Assembly: GCA_023954355.1 (NCBI GenBank)
Contig: JAMLID010000023.1
Location: forward strand, 1 to 50,875
Reading direction: 5' to 3'
Origin: Oligoflexia bacterium
GTDB lineage: Bacteria > Bdellovibrionota > UBA1018 > CAIPTA01
DNA length: 50,875 bases
The translations under genes and the position numbers were made by a program. The stretch's first letter is position 1. Each line of letters starts with the position of its first letter. A model generated the notes under the pieces. It ran no database searches and was not told where the DNA came from. It worked only from the letters and a program-made list of their open reading frames with translations. Below are positions 33,125 to 41,909 of the stretch, in pieces.

Positions 33125-33562
33125 ATGAAATTAAAAACAATCTGGAAAGATAAAATGCTATTCGAAACCACTGACGGAAGCCTAAGCACCACAATGGATG
33201 CAAAAGCGCCCATAGGTGGAGGAACCGCTCTCTCACCAAAACAGCTCTGTCTGTCTGCCATTGCCGGATGCACGGCCATGGATGTGGCGGCCTTAATGCG
33301 AAAGTACAAACAAGATGTAAAGGAATTCTTTATAGAATCAGAAGCTGAACTTACAAGTGGATATCCTGCCGTTTTTAAATCAGTGGATTTACAATTTTAC
33401 TTAAATGGTGAAATTGATAAAGAAAAAGCCATCGAAGCCGTTCTACTTTCACAAACCAAATACTGTGGGGTGAGCGCTATGATGGCCAAGCATTGCCCAA
33501 TTTATTACAAAATATATATAAACAGTGAGTTAGTAAACGAGGGACAAGCTAACTTCTCTTAG
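33125..33562 (+). CDS. OsmC/Ohr-family protein
   Basis: 145 residues of the OsmC family, thiol peroxidases acting on organic hydroperoxides. It contains LSPKQLCLSAIAGCTAMDVAAL with the first catalytic Cys49, and SQTKYCGVSAMM with the second, Cys115. A characteristic central GYPAVFKSVDLQFYLNG strand is present. The AAGAGGAA ribosome site is strong. It follows leuS closely and is probably on the same transcript. Length and motifs place it in the YhfA/OsmC-like branch rather than classical Ohr, with moderate certainty. Confidence 0.9.
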   Translation: MKLKTIWKDKMLFETTDGSLSTTMDAKAPIGGGTALSPKQLCLSAIAGCTAMDVAALMRKYKQDVKEFFIESEAELTSGYPAVFKSVDLQFYLNGEIDKEKAIEAVLLSQTKYCGVSAMMAKHCPIYYKIYINSELVNEGQANFS

Positions 33563-33573
33563 CCTACTAAGCC

Positions 33574-36500
33574 TTAGTCTACTTTTTTATCGTGAATAGT
33601 TGATTCCAGATACGAAGAACCTACACCAGCCATCTCTTCTCTTGGCGCATTGCCCACTAATCGAGAAAAAACTTTACTGCTCCATACACGGAATCTATCT
33701 ATATAAAGATAGGCCGCGGGTATCACCAATAAAGTAAGCAAGGTAGAACTTATTAAGCCTCCAATAATAGCAACACCCATTGATGTACGCTGCTTGGAAG
33801 CTTCATTTAAACCAATGGCAATCGGCACTGTACCTGCAATAAGCGCCATCGTTGTCATAAGAATGGGACGAAGCCTAATCTTACCTGCTTCAATCATAGC
33901 CTTTGCTCGATCCATACCTTCGGCAGTTCTTTGATTCGCGTAATCTACTAACAAAATAGAGTTTTTCGTAGCCACACCCAAGAGCATGATTACTCCAATC
34001 ATAGAAAATATATTTAAACTTTCTCCTGTAATGGCAAGCGCTACAAAAGACCCACATAGCGCTAAAGGCAATGCTAGCATAATGGTAAAAGGAGTCACAA
34101 AACTTTCATACAGGGATGCGAGAATTAGAAAAATAAATAAAACCCCAAACACAACAGCCGTCCCCATAGATTCACCTAGCTCTTGAAAGTTTTCTGCCTG
34201 CCCCACATATGCAAAACTCATATCACTAGGTAGCTTAATGTCATCTTTAATGGTTTTATTTAAATCATTCATAACATCGCCCATACCCGCACCAGGGGCA
34301 ATATCTGCTTGAATTTGAATATACCTAGATCGATCTTGACGAGTTATTTTTGATGGACCTTCTGTCTCTATGCCATTAGCCACATCTTTTAACCTAACCA
34401 AGTTATTATTAATATTGGGAACATAGGTATCATTAAATGATGCCTTTAAATCACGTTGCTCACCAGTTAAACGAACCCTAACGTCGTATTCTTCACCTGA
34501 TTCTCTAAATTTAGCTGCCGTTATCCCTTCGATCTGCGCTCTTAATTCAGAGCCCACCTGCATGGTACTCACACCTAATTTATCGGCTCTATTTTTATCA
34601 ATTTCTATCTGGAGCTCTGGTTTTCCTGGTCGATAATTCACATCGACATCAGTTAAACCGGGATGCTTTTTTGCTACCGCTAAAACTTTTTGCGCATACT
34701 CCTCTAATTGCTTTTGATCTTGACCAACTATATTTAAATTAAATGGTCGTTGGCCACCACCAACAGCATCAAAATCTTTTACCGCTACGTTTGCATAAGC
34801 AAACGATTTTAGTTGCTCACGTATTCTTGCCTTCATTTCAGAAGTATTCACGGTTCTTTCTTTTGATGGCACTAGGGTTACGAAAAAACTGCCCACGTTA
34901 GGCGACCCGTCTTGACCACCTATAATCATGGCAGAGTGATGTATTTCTTTATTAGCACGAATAATTTCATCGATTGCAATACCTACTCTATTGGTTTCAT
35001 CTAATGCTGTACCCGGAGGTAAATCATAGCTTACTTGAAACTCGCCAGCATCTTGTGTTGGCAAAAATGTTTTTGGCACAAAAATCACCGTCGATACAGA
35101 GAAAATAAACACAACTACACTAAGCCCTAATGTGATCAACGGACGAGAAGTAATAGTTTTTAGTAATCCTTCATAACGTAGCTCTAACCAGTCTTGAAAT
35201 TTTGTAAATGCTTTTACTGATCGGCCAACAGTTCTATCCCAAATGTTTTCTTTTTTCTTTTCATGGGCACTAGCTGCAAAATAAGCAGAGAGCATAGGAG
35301 CAACCGTAAGAGCATCAAATAATGAAATCAACATAGCAAAACAAATGGTCAATCCAAATTCACGAAAAAACTGCCCAACAACTCCTTTTAAAAATCCCAC
35401 AGGACCAAATACAGCTAATACAGTAAAGGTCGTAGCAATTACTGCTAGTTGAACTTCCTTGGTACCTATTCTTGCTGCTTGCGCAGGGGATTTTCCCATC
35501 TCTATATGACGAAAAATATTTTCTCTAACCACAATGGCATCATCGATTAGTAATCCCACGGCCAAAGATAGTGCTAACAGGGTCATAATATTTATAGTGA
35601 ACCCAGCCAGTGTCATAAGAATAAAGGCACCAATTAATGAGTTAGGTAATGCTAAACCAGTAATAAAAGTAGAGCGCCCATTAGCTAAGAAATAATAAAC
35701 CACAAGTACCGCTAAGATGATCCCTATAAAAATAGATTCTTGTACATCGGTAACGTTTGCTTGAATCCATTTAGAGGCATCTCTGACTACATGAATTTCT
35801 GGTTTACCCTTGGCATCTTTCAGCGAAACATTTACTTTGTCTATTTGCTTTAATACGTTTTTAACTACTGCGATAGTATTTGCACCACTTTGTCTATACA
35901 CCATTACAAAAAGAGATTTTTTACCGTTTACAAAGGCGCGAGAAGTTTCATCTTTCATAGTATCGGTTACTGCTCCTACGTCTGCTACCGTTACGGGAAC
36001 ATCAGATCCAAAAAAATTCACAACTGTGTTTTTAATGTCATCGACTTTACTGAATTGGCCTATTGATCGAAATGCGATTTCTTGATTACCTTCAGTTACC
36101 TTACCTACAGGAATGTTTTCTCCTGCTGCTTTTAGCCTTGCGGCAACTTGAGTTGCAGGAATTTCATAAGACTTTAATTTTTTTCTATCGAGTTCAACAT
36201 GAATTTCTCGCTCACGTCCTCCGTAAATTTCTACTAAGCCTACTTGGTTTACTTGCTCTAATTTAGGTCGAACAACTTTATCTGCTATTTCATATAGCTC
36301 TAAATCTGGTAAGTCTGCATCCATAGATAAAATAAGAACAGCGTTGTCTCCTGGATCAATTCTACGAATTACTGGCTCATCTATGTCTGAAGGTAATTTT
36401 CTCTTAACACTAGAAACACGGTCTCTTATTTGTTGTTCTGCATACTTTACATCAGTCTCCATAGTAAATTCTGCAATCACTACTGATAGACCTTCTGAGT

Positions 36501-36750
36501 TATTAGAGCTCAAGCGCTTAATACCAGAAACCGTACTTAACTCATCCTCTATGGGCTTTGAAATTAAGGTCTCAATTTCATTTGGGCTTGCTCCAGGATA
36601 AGGTGTTGATATCGTCACTACAGGAAACGTAACATTTGGAAAAAGATCAACCCCCAATGTCCGTAGACACCAGTAGCCAACAGCTAACATTACAATCACT
36701 AAACAAGTGATAAAAATGGGTCTTTTAATAGATAAATCAACGAGATTCAT
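33574..36750 (-). CDS. RND-family efflux transporter (AcrB/HAE1 type)
   Basis: 1058-residue inner-membrane pump of the resistance-nodulation-division superfamily. The N-terminus MNLVDLSIKRPIFITCLVIVM, the block VTISTPYPGASPNEIE, and the transmembrane proton-relay segment LLIDDAIVVRENIFRH with paired Asp residues are standard, as is the late GVIMLLGVATKNSILLVDYA. Twelve helices and two large periplasmic loops are expected. The GGAG ribosome site lies inside the end of the tolC-like gene, one base separating stop from start. The usual periplasmic adaptor gene is missing from the operon. Confidence 0.95.
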   Translation of the reverse strand: MNLVDLSIKRPIFITCLVIVMLAVGYWCLRTLGVDLFPNVTFPVVTISTPYPGASPNEIETLISKPIEDELSTVSGIKRLSSNNSEGLSVVIAEFTMETDVKYAEQQIRDRVSSVKRKLPSDIDEPVIRRIDPGDNAVLILSMDADLPDLELYEIADKVVRPKLEQVNQVGLVEIYGGREREIHVELDRKKLKSYEIPATQVAARLKAAGENIPVGKVTEGNQEIAFRSIGQFSKVDDIKNTVVNFFGSDVPVTVADVGAVTDTMKDETSRAFVNGKKSLFVMVYRQSGANTIAVVKNVLKQIDKVNVSLKDAKGKPEIHVVRDASKWIQANVTDVQESIFIGIILAVLVVYYFLANGRSTFITGLALPNSLIGAFILMTLAGFTINIMTLLALSLAVGLLIDDAIVVRENIFRHIEMGKSPAQAARIGTKEVQLAVIATTFTVLAVFGPVGFLKGVVGQFFREFGLTICFAMLISLFDALTVAPMLSAYFAASAHEKKKENIWDRTVGRSVKAFTKFQDWLELRYEGLLKTITSRPLITLGLSVVVFIFSVSTVIFVPKTFLPTQDAGEFQVSYDLPPGTALDETNRVGIAIDEIIRANKEIHHSAMIIGGQDGSPNVGSFFVTLVPSKERTVNTSEMKARIREQLKSFAYANVAVKDFDAVGGGQRPFNLNIVGQDQKQLEEYAQKVLAVAKKHPGLTDVDVNYRPGKPELQIEIDKNRADKLGVSTMQVGSELRAQIEGITAAKFRESGEEYDVRVRLTGEQRDLKASFNDTYVPNINNNLVRLKDVANGIETEGPSKITRQDRSRYIQIQADIAPGAGMGDVMNDLNKTIKDDIKLPSDMSFAYVGQAENFQELGESMGTAVVFGVLFIFLILASLYESFVTPFTIMLALPLALCGSFVALAITGESLNIFSMIGVIMLLGVATKNSILLVDYANQRTAEGMDRAKAMIEAGKIRLRPILMTTMALIAGTVPIAIGLNEASKQRTSMGVAIIGGLISSTLLTLLVIPAAYLYIDRFRVWSSKVFSRLVGNAPREEMAGVGSSYLESTIHDKKVD

Positions 36751-36751
36751 T

Positions 36752-38167
36752 TTATTCTCCTTGGTAAAGCTTCATTCTAGCTAAAAGCTGAAGAACTTCA
36801 CTCTGCGTACGTAGGGTGGTTAACTGTGTAGCTGCATAATCTTGCTCAAAACTTAATGCCTGATAGGTTGTTGTGCGTCCTCGCAATAGACGCTCTTGCT
36901 CGTGTTCGTATTTTTCTTTTTGAATACTTTCTACAGTACTTAAAAGCTGTAATCTCTTTTTTGCATCATTAAGTTTATTTTGAATTTCTTTCCAGTCGCG
37001 TGCTTCGTCTAATCTCTTTTGTTCTAAACTATATTGAGCAGCTTCTTGCGTTAAACCCGCTCCTTGAATACCTTTCGTAACTGCAGAAATTTGAAGAGGG
37101 ATAGAAAAACTTACTCCTACTGCTATATTAGAATGGTTTTTTTCAAAAGATTCACTTACAGCTCTTCCCCTATCGGAATCAAAACCAGTCCAAGCAATAT
37201 TAGCAAATACATCTACCGTAGGTTTTAATTTTTCTTTTTCTAATTGTGAGCTCGCAACTAATGCTTCTTTTTGTTGTTCAGCTGCCTTTACGTCTAGACG
37301 AGTGCCAGTTTTTTCTAACGCATTCATATTTAGTGTTTTTTCGATGCTTGGAATGAATAATTTTTCACTAACTAAAGAGTCGTCACGGTTTCTTAGTGTA
37401 TTAAATGCAAGAGAGGCACTCTTCTCTTCATCTTCTAACGCCATAAGCTCCATGCGACGTAAGTCATAACTAGCTTGAGCTTGCAAACGATCGGCTTTAT
37501 CTCCAAGTTGTAAACTCACTCTTCTTTTTGCCCACTCTAAAACTTTTTCTGCTCTAGCTAATACATCTTTTTGAACCTCAACCGATCTACGCGCAAAAGC
37601 TAACCTCCAATATACTGCTTCTGCACCGACCAACTGGTTTATAGCACTAAATTGATTCGCATAAGATTCTGCCATATTTTTAGACCTTACAATTGCTTGC
37701 TGTGCTCTTGTTTCACTCCCGAATCCATTCTTCAAAAGACTTTGCGTAAGCTCTAATTGGTTATAGGAATTATAAAATTTTGGTGTAGTGATCGCCGTTG
37801 CCCCCATAATATCGGTATTGGCTAACACGTAAGAGTACTTGGCATTTAAGCCAATCGGGGTATTTGAACCGAGCCCAATTGCGTATTGGCTTATAGTTGT
37901 ACGGTTTCCTTGAGATACAACAATCGTTTTTTCTTGACGGTCATCGGTATTTTTATACGAACCAAATAAATAGGGAAAAGTCACTACACTTTCGCCCTTA
38001 GACATTAACTCATAACCATCAGCCGCTTGTTGTGCTGCTTTATATCCTATTCCCTCTGATGTGACTTGTCCTATATAAGTATCTAAAGTCAACTGACTAG
38101 ATTTTACTTCAGCAATAGCCGCTTGGTTTAGCATTAAGCCAGAAAAAATAATGTAGACTAAGTTCAT
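36752..38167 (-). CDS. TolC-family outer-membrane efflux protein
   Basis: 471 residues with a signal peptide (MNLVYIIFSGLMLNQAAIA). Two repeated halves of long alpha-helical hairpins and short beta segments are visible, for example ELTQSLLKNGFGSETRAQQ and IAVGVSFSIPLQISAVTKG, as in TolC-type exit ducts. The heptad-rich stretches AVYWRLAFARRSVEVQKDVLARA and RLQAQASYDLRRMELMALED fit the periplasmic tunnel. It starts within the end of the tetR gene (four-base overlap) and is followed at once by the RND gene. Confidence 0.9.
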   Translation of the reverse strand: MNLVYIIFSGLMLNQAAIAEVKSSQLTLDTYIGQVTSEGIGYKAAQQAADGYELMSKGESVVTFPYLFGSYKNTDDRQEKTIVVSQGNRTTISQYAIGLGSNTPIGLNAKYSYVLANTDIMGATAITTPKFYNSYNQLELTQSLLKNGFGSETRAQQAIVRSKNMAESYANQFSAINQLVGAEAVYWRLAFARRSVEVQKDVLARAEKVLEWAKRRVSLQLGDKADRLQAQASYDLRRMELMALEDEEKSASLAFNTLRNRDDSLVSEKLFIPSIEKTLNMNALEKTGTRLDVKAAEQQKEALVASSQLEKEKLKPTVDVFANIAWTGFDSDRGRAVSESFEKNHSNIAVGVSFSIPLQISAVTKGIQGAGLTQEAAQYSLEQKRLDEARDWKEIQNKLNDAKKRLQLLSTVESIQKEKYEHEQERLLRGRTTTYQALSFEQDYAATQLTTLRTQSEVLQLLARMKLYQGE

Positions 38168-38805
38168 ACGTTTTTTACCACTCCAACTAGAAGAATATCT
38201 AAAAACTGCTCGACTACTTGTTGACGATACTTTTCATTAGCAATAGAAACCCCCATCCACCGCTCTTGCACCTCTTGATTGTCTCCAATATTAACAAGTG
38301 AACCAAATAACATTCCCGTGATGAGAGTTGAGTCGACTTCTTTTCGAATAAGATCTTTTTTCTTTGCCTGTTCAAAAAACTTCACCATAGATTCAAATGT
38401 TTTTAAAAAAGTTGACTCAAAAATATCCCACAAGACAGAAGTCATTCTTAAATTTTCTCTATGTAAAACGGCACAAATACTCTGATCCTCTACATGGCAA
38501 CGTAAAAAACCGAGCATCCAAATTCTTAATTTAGCTTTCATATCTTCAAGATTTTCTGGTGGAGTAAGCAAATGCTGCGCATCTTGTAATCGATCTTTTC
38601 CAAATCGCTCTACACAAGCCCTTAGAATGCCCTCTTTGCCATTAAAGTGATAACTTATGAGACTAATGTTTACACCCGCAGAGTCAGCGATCTCTTTAAC
38701 TGTCGCCCCGCCATAACCTTTTTGAGCAAAGATTTTCTCTGCTGCTTTCATCAGACGTTCACGAGTATCCTGTTCGTTTTCTTGGGACTTATTCTTATTC
38801 ACCAT
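38164..38805 (-). CDS. TetR-family transcriptional repressor
   Basis: 213 residues. The N-terminal TetR helix-turn-helix is clear: RERLMKAAEKIFAQKGYGGATVKEIADSAGVNISLISYHFNGKEGIL, residues about 15-62. The C-terminal ligand domain is variable, as expected, with a CETR-like LEDMKAKLRIWMLGFLRCH helix. It is the first gene of the tetR-tolC-RND operon and lies 13 bases from a perfect inverted repeat built on AAACGTTT, presumably its own operator. The inducer is unknown. Confidence 0.93.
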   Translation of the reverse strand: MVNKNKSQENEQDTRERLMKAAEKIFAQKGYGGATVKEIADSAGVNISLISYHFNGKEGILRACVERFGKDRLQDAQHLLTPPENLEDMKAKLRIWMLGFLRCHVEDQSICAVLHRENLRMTSVLWDIFESTFLKTFESMVKFFEQAKKKDLIRKEVDSTLITGMLFGSLVNIGDNQEVQERWMGVSIANEKYRQQVVEQFLDILLVGVVKNV

Positions 38806-38817
38806 GCAAGCAACTTA

Positions 38818-38871
38818 AAATAAACGTTTGATTTTTTCAAACGTTTATTTAAATATTTCAAACAAACGTTT
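38818..38871. promoter_or_regulatory. TetR operator cluster: three AAACGTTT palindromes, two in a perfect dyad
   Basis: AAATAAACGTTTGA (38818-38831) and TCAAACGTTTATTT (38837-38850) are exact reverse complements, 14 bases each with a five-T spacer. Each arm contains the palindromic octamer AAACGTTT (38822 and 38839), and a third copy lies at 38864. The cluster is between tetR and the divergent helicase gene and covers the likely tetR promoter. As a hairpin it could also fold in RNA, but its place upstream of tetR favours an operator. Confidence 0.75.
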
Positions 38872-38963
38872 AAATGCTTGATAGATTTAGCTTTTTCCCT
38901 AAGCGTTACCGTGTGATTTTTCCCCGCTTTTTCTAGAAACATGTTAGAGTCCTAGACCTCTGT

Positions 38964-41900
38964 ATGGCAAAAATAGGATTGAGCGCTCTTCAGGCTGCTC
39001 TAAAAAAAGCTGCTGCTTCTACTGCATGGACAAAGGGTACCAATTTGTCCAAAGATGGCGTTTTCTATTTAGAGTCTGAATCAGAATCTGAAATTTTACT
39101 TCGCTACCACAAACAACCAGTCTCTCCCAAAATTACCCTCTGGCCTCAAGAAGAAGATTGGCACTGTGATTGTGGAGATAGAGCTGATCCTTGTGCCCAT
39201 GCTATAGGTGGTTTTCTTGCCTATAAAGAGGGCAAAACAAAAAAAGCCGAAAGCCCAACCATTAAAGTAGGAGCCACATCTCGCATTGAGTATCGCTTTT
39301 ACCCCCAAAATGGATATTTATATTTTGATCGCCTTTTAGTTACGGGAAAAAAAGTAGAGCGTTTACACAACCAGAGTCTTGTCTCTTTAGTAGGTGGCTT
39401 ACAATCGGGGAGAACAAAGTCTCCTCCCACTCTTGCCAGCAAAGATGACTACGCCATTGATCATATTCTTGGTGGATCTTTTCAAAACCCCCTTGATCGC
39501 TATACCCTCACAAGATTAATGGCGGCACTGCAATCCTCTACAAAGGTTTTATTTGCCGATGAACCTGTATCCATTTCTGCTCAAACAGTAAGCTCTCAAG
39601 CCAGAGTCGTTGATGATGGAAAAGGGGTTAAGCTAGAGTGGCATGCTGACAGCAGCGTGTCTCAGTTATTTAAAAACGGTGCTGCCCTTTGTGGAAGAAC
39701 CTTAAAGGCTGTTCGAGAACCTGCACTTACCAGTAAAGAACGTGAGGCCTTTCGTTCTTATGGACCAGATGAACTACAAACTTTTGCATCCGAAATTCTA
39801 CCCTCTTTTGAAGCTAGAATGGTTATCAATATTGAAACCAAGCGACTACCAAAAGTAGCTAAGTATAAACCAAAAGTGGTTTTACACCTTCAGGCAGAAA
39901 CTGATCGGAAGCTTTCGGCCTACGCTTCTATGCTTTATGGATCGCCTCCTGTTGCCGAGGTAATCAACAATCAACTAATCTCTCACGATAATACCGAAAT
40001 TCCTGAGCGTGACCTTGCCGAAGAAGAAAGCCTACGCAAGCGCCTTCACCAAGAATTACAAATTCAAGTCGGAAGGCAAAGCACCTTTGAAGATGAATCG
40101 GCACTGTTATTTTTATCAAAAGTACAAAAGGGACAATGGGACCATACAGGAAATGGATTCGCAAGTTTCACAATCAGAGGCGAGCTCACAGCTGATTTTA
40201 GCTGGGAAAATGATAGTGTACAATTTGGCTTTCACTTACCCGATGGTGCCGGATCAGTGGACTCAAAAAAAGTCATGGAAGCTTGGAAAGAAAATCGATC
40301 TTTCGTGCCTCTTGAAGGCGGTGGATGGGCGGCCCTGCCCCATGACTGGATGCTACGCTACGCAGATAGAATTGAAGCCATGCTGATGGCAAAGAAATCT
40401 GATAAAGATCCGTTACCGAAACATTTTATTCCAGACCTTGCGCAACTTTGTGAAGAAGAAGGCATACATGTGCCTGATCGTATTCAAAATCTTTGCAAAA
40501 TACTAACCGACTCCAATGGAATTCCAAGAGCACCACTACCTACAGACTTGAAAGCTAAACTTAGAGACTACCAACGAAAAGGTGTTGATTGGCTTTCTTT
40601 TTTGAAAAAAGCAGGCTTAGGTGCGCTTTTGGCTGATGATATGGGTTTAGGAAAAACCCTACAAAGCATCGTATGTATTGAAGGAAAAACCTTGATCGTT
40701 TGCCCAACTAGTGTGCTTCAATCTTGGGCAGATCAAATTCAAGAGTTTAGACCCTCTTTGAAAGTAAATTTATACCATGGAACAAATAGAACCTTAGAAG
40801 AAGATAAAATCAATCTCACTAGTTATGGAGTACTCCGCTTAGATAGCGAAAAGCTAACAGAGATCTATTGGGATACCGTTATTCTTGATGAAACCCAAAC
40901 AATTAAAAATCCAGAAAGCCAAATTGCAAAGGCCGCTCACGAGCTACAAGGATCTTTTAAGATCGCACTTTCTGGAACACCAATAGAAAATAAATTAGAC
41001 GACTTATGGAGCCAATTTCAATATATCAACCCTGGCCTTTTGTGGTCACGGGGAGAGTTTACGAAACGCTTTGGCGATGCTATTCGCTCTGGAAATACAA
41101 GAAAATTAGATAAGTTGCGTGGCAGAATTCAACCTTTCTTATTAAGAAGAAAGAAAACAGAAGTAGCTCCAGAGCTGCCACCAAGAACAGAAACAGTACT
41201 TCACTGTGATCTTTCGAAAGAAGAGCAAAATTTATATCGTTCAATTGTTGCTGCTTCAAAAAAAGAAGTTTTGGGAAAATTACAAGAAAGTGGATCAGTA
41301 TTTGCTGCATTAGAAATGCTTTTAAGACTTCGTCAATCGTGCTGCCATCCTTTCTTAGTTCCTGGATCAGGAATTGATTCGTCTTTTGGATCTGCGAAGT
41401 TAAACTTATTATTAGAATCTCTAGAAGAAGCCGTGGGCTTAGGTCATAGAGCCTTAATCTTCTCTCAATGGACTTCACTGCTTGATCTTGTAGAACCAAG
41501 ACTAGAAGCTGCAAATATAACGTTTTCAAGATTAGATGGATCAACTAGAAATCGAGACCAAGTAGTTAGTGGATTTCAAAAAGAAGATGGCCCTAATGTT
41601 ATGTTGCTTTCTCTAAAGGCCGGAGGCGTAGGAATTACCTTAACTGCGGCTGATCACATCTATATTTTAGACCCTTGGTGGAATCCGGCCGCAGAAGATC
41701 AAGCTGCTGACCGTGCGCACCGAATCGGACAAGAAAATCCTGTATTCATCCACCGTTTAGTTGCAAGAGAATCTGTGGAAGATAAAATTTTAGGCTTACA
41801 AAAACAAAAAAAGATGCTCGCAGAAGGTGTTGTAGGTGGCAGCGAAAGAACAGCTGATTTATCTAAAGATGAATTGCTTCATTTATTAGAAACACTATAA
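38964..41900 (+). CDS. SWI2/SNF2 helicase with N-terminal SWIM zinc finger
   Basis: 978-residue DNA-dependent ATPase of the SNF2 family. The N-terminus has a SWIM finger, HCDCGDRADPCAHAIGGF, with Cys68, Cys70, Cys77 and His79. The ATPase core begins near residue 530: DYQRKGVDWLSFL, DDMGLGKT (Walker A), VILDETQTIKNP (motif II with DETQ in place of the commoner DEAH or DEAQ), SGTPIENKLDDLWSQF, then SLKAGGVGITLTAAD and DRAHRIGQ (motifs V-VI). Such proteins remodel protein-DNA complexes such as RNA polymerase. It is divergent from tetR and convergent with the radical SAM gene. No clear ribosome site. Confidence 0.93.
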   Translation: MAKIGLSALQAALKKAAASTAWTKGTNLSKDGVFYLESESESEILLRYHKQPVSPKITLWPQEEDWHCDCGDRADPCAHAIGGFLAYKEGKTKKAESPTIKVGATSRIEYRFYPQNGYLYFDRLLVTGKKVERLHNQSLVSLVGGLQSGRTKSPPTLASKDDYAIDHILGGSFQNPLDRYTLTRLMAALQSSTKVLFADEPVSISAQTVSSQARVVDDGKGVKLEWHADSSVSQLFKNGAALCGRTLKAVREPALTSKEREAFRSYGPDELQTFASEILPSFEARMVINIETKRLPKVAKYKPKVVLHLQAETDRKLSAYASMLYGSPPVAEVINNQLISHDNTEIPERDLAEEESLRKRLHQELQIQVGRQSTFEDESALLFLSKVQKGQWDHTGNGFASFTIRGELTADFSWENDSVQFGFHLPDGAGSVDSKKVMEAWKENRSFVPLEGGGWAALPHDWMLRYADRIEAMLMAKKSDKDPLPKHFIPDLAQLCEEEGIHVPDRIQNLCKILTDSNGIPRAPLPTDLKAKLRDYQRKGVDWLSFLKKAGLGALLADDMGLGKTLQSIVCIEGKTLIVCPTSVLQSWADQIQEFRPSLKVNLYHGTNRTLEEDKINLTSYGVLRLDSEKLTEIYWDTVILDETQTIKNPESQIAKAAHELQGSFKIALSGTPIENKLDDLWSQFQYINPGLLWSRGEFTKRFGDAIRSGNTRKLDKLRGRIQPFLLRRKKTEVAPELPPRTETVLHCDLSKEEQNLYRSIVAASKKEVLGKLQESGSVFAALEMLLRLRQSCCHPFLVPGSGIDSSFGSAKLNLLLESLEEAVGLGHRALIFSQWTSLLDLVEPRLEAANITFSRLDGSTRNRDQVVSGFQKEDGPNVMLLSLKAGGVGITLTAADHIYILDPWWNPAAEDQAADRAHRIGQENPVFIHRLVARESVEDKILGLQKQKKMLAEGVVGGSERTADLSKDELLHLLETL

Positions 41901-41909
41901 CTCATAGTT

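Noticed and set aside
33563..33585. ACTAAG-CCTTAGT palindrome between the OsmC-family and RND genes
   Set aside because: The arms leave almost no loop and the stem is weak, so a terminator call is not supported despite the T-run.
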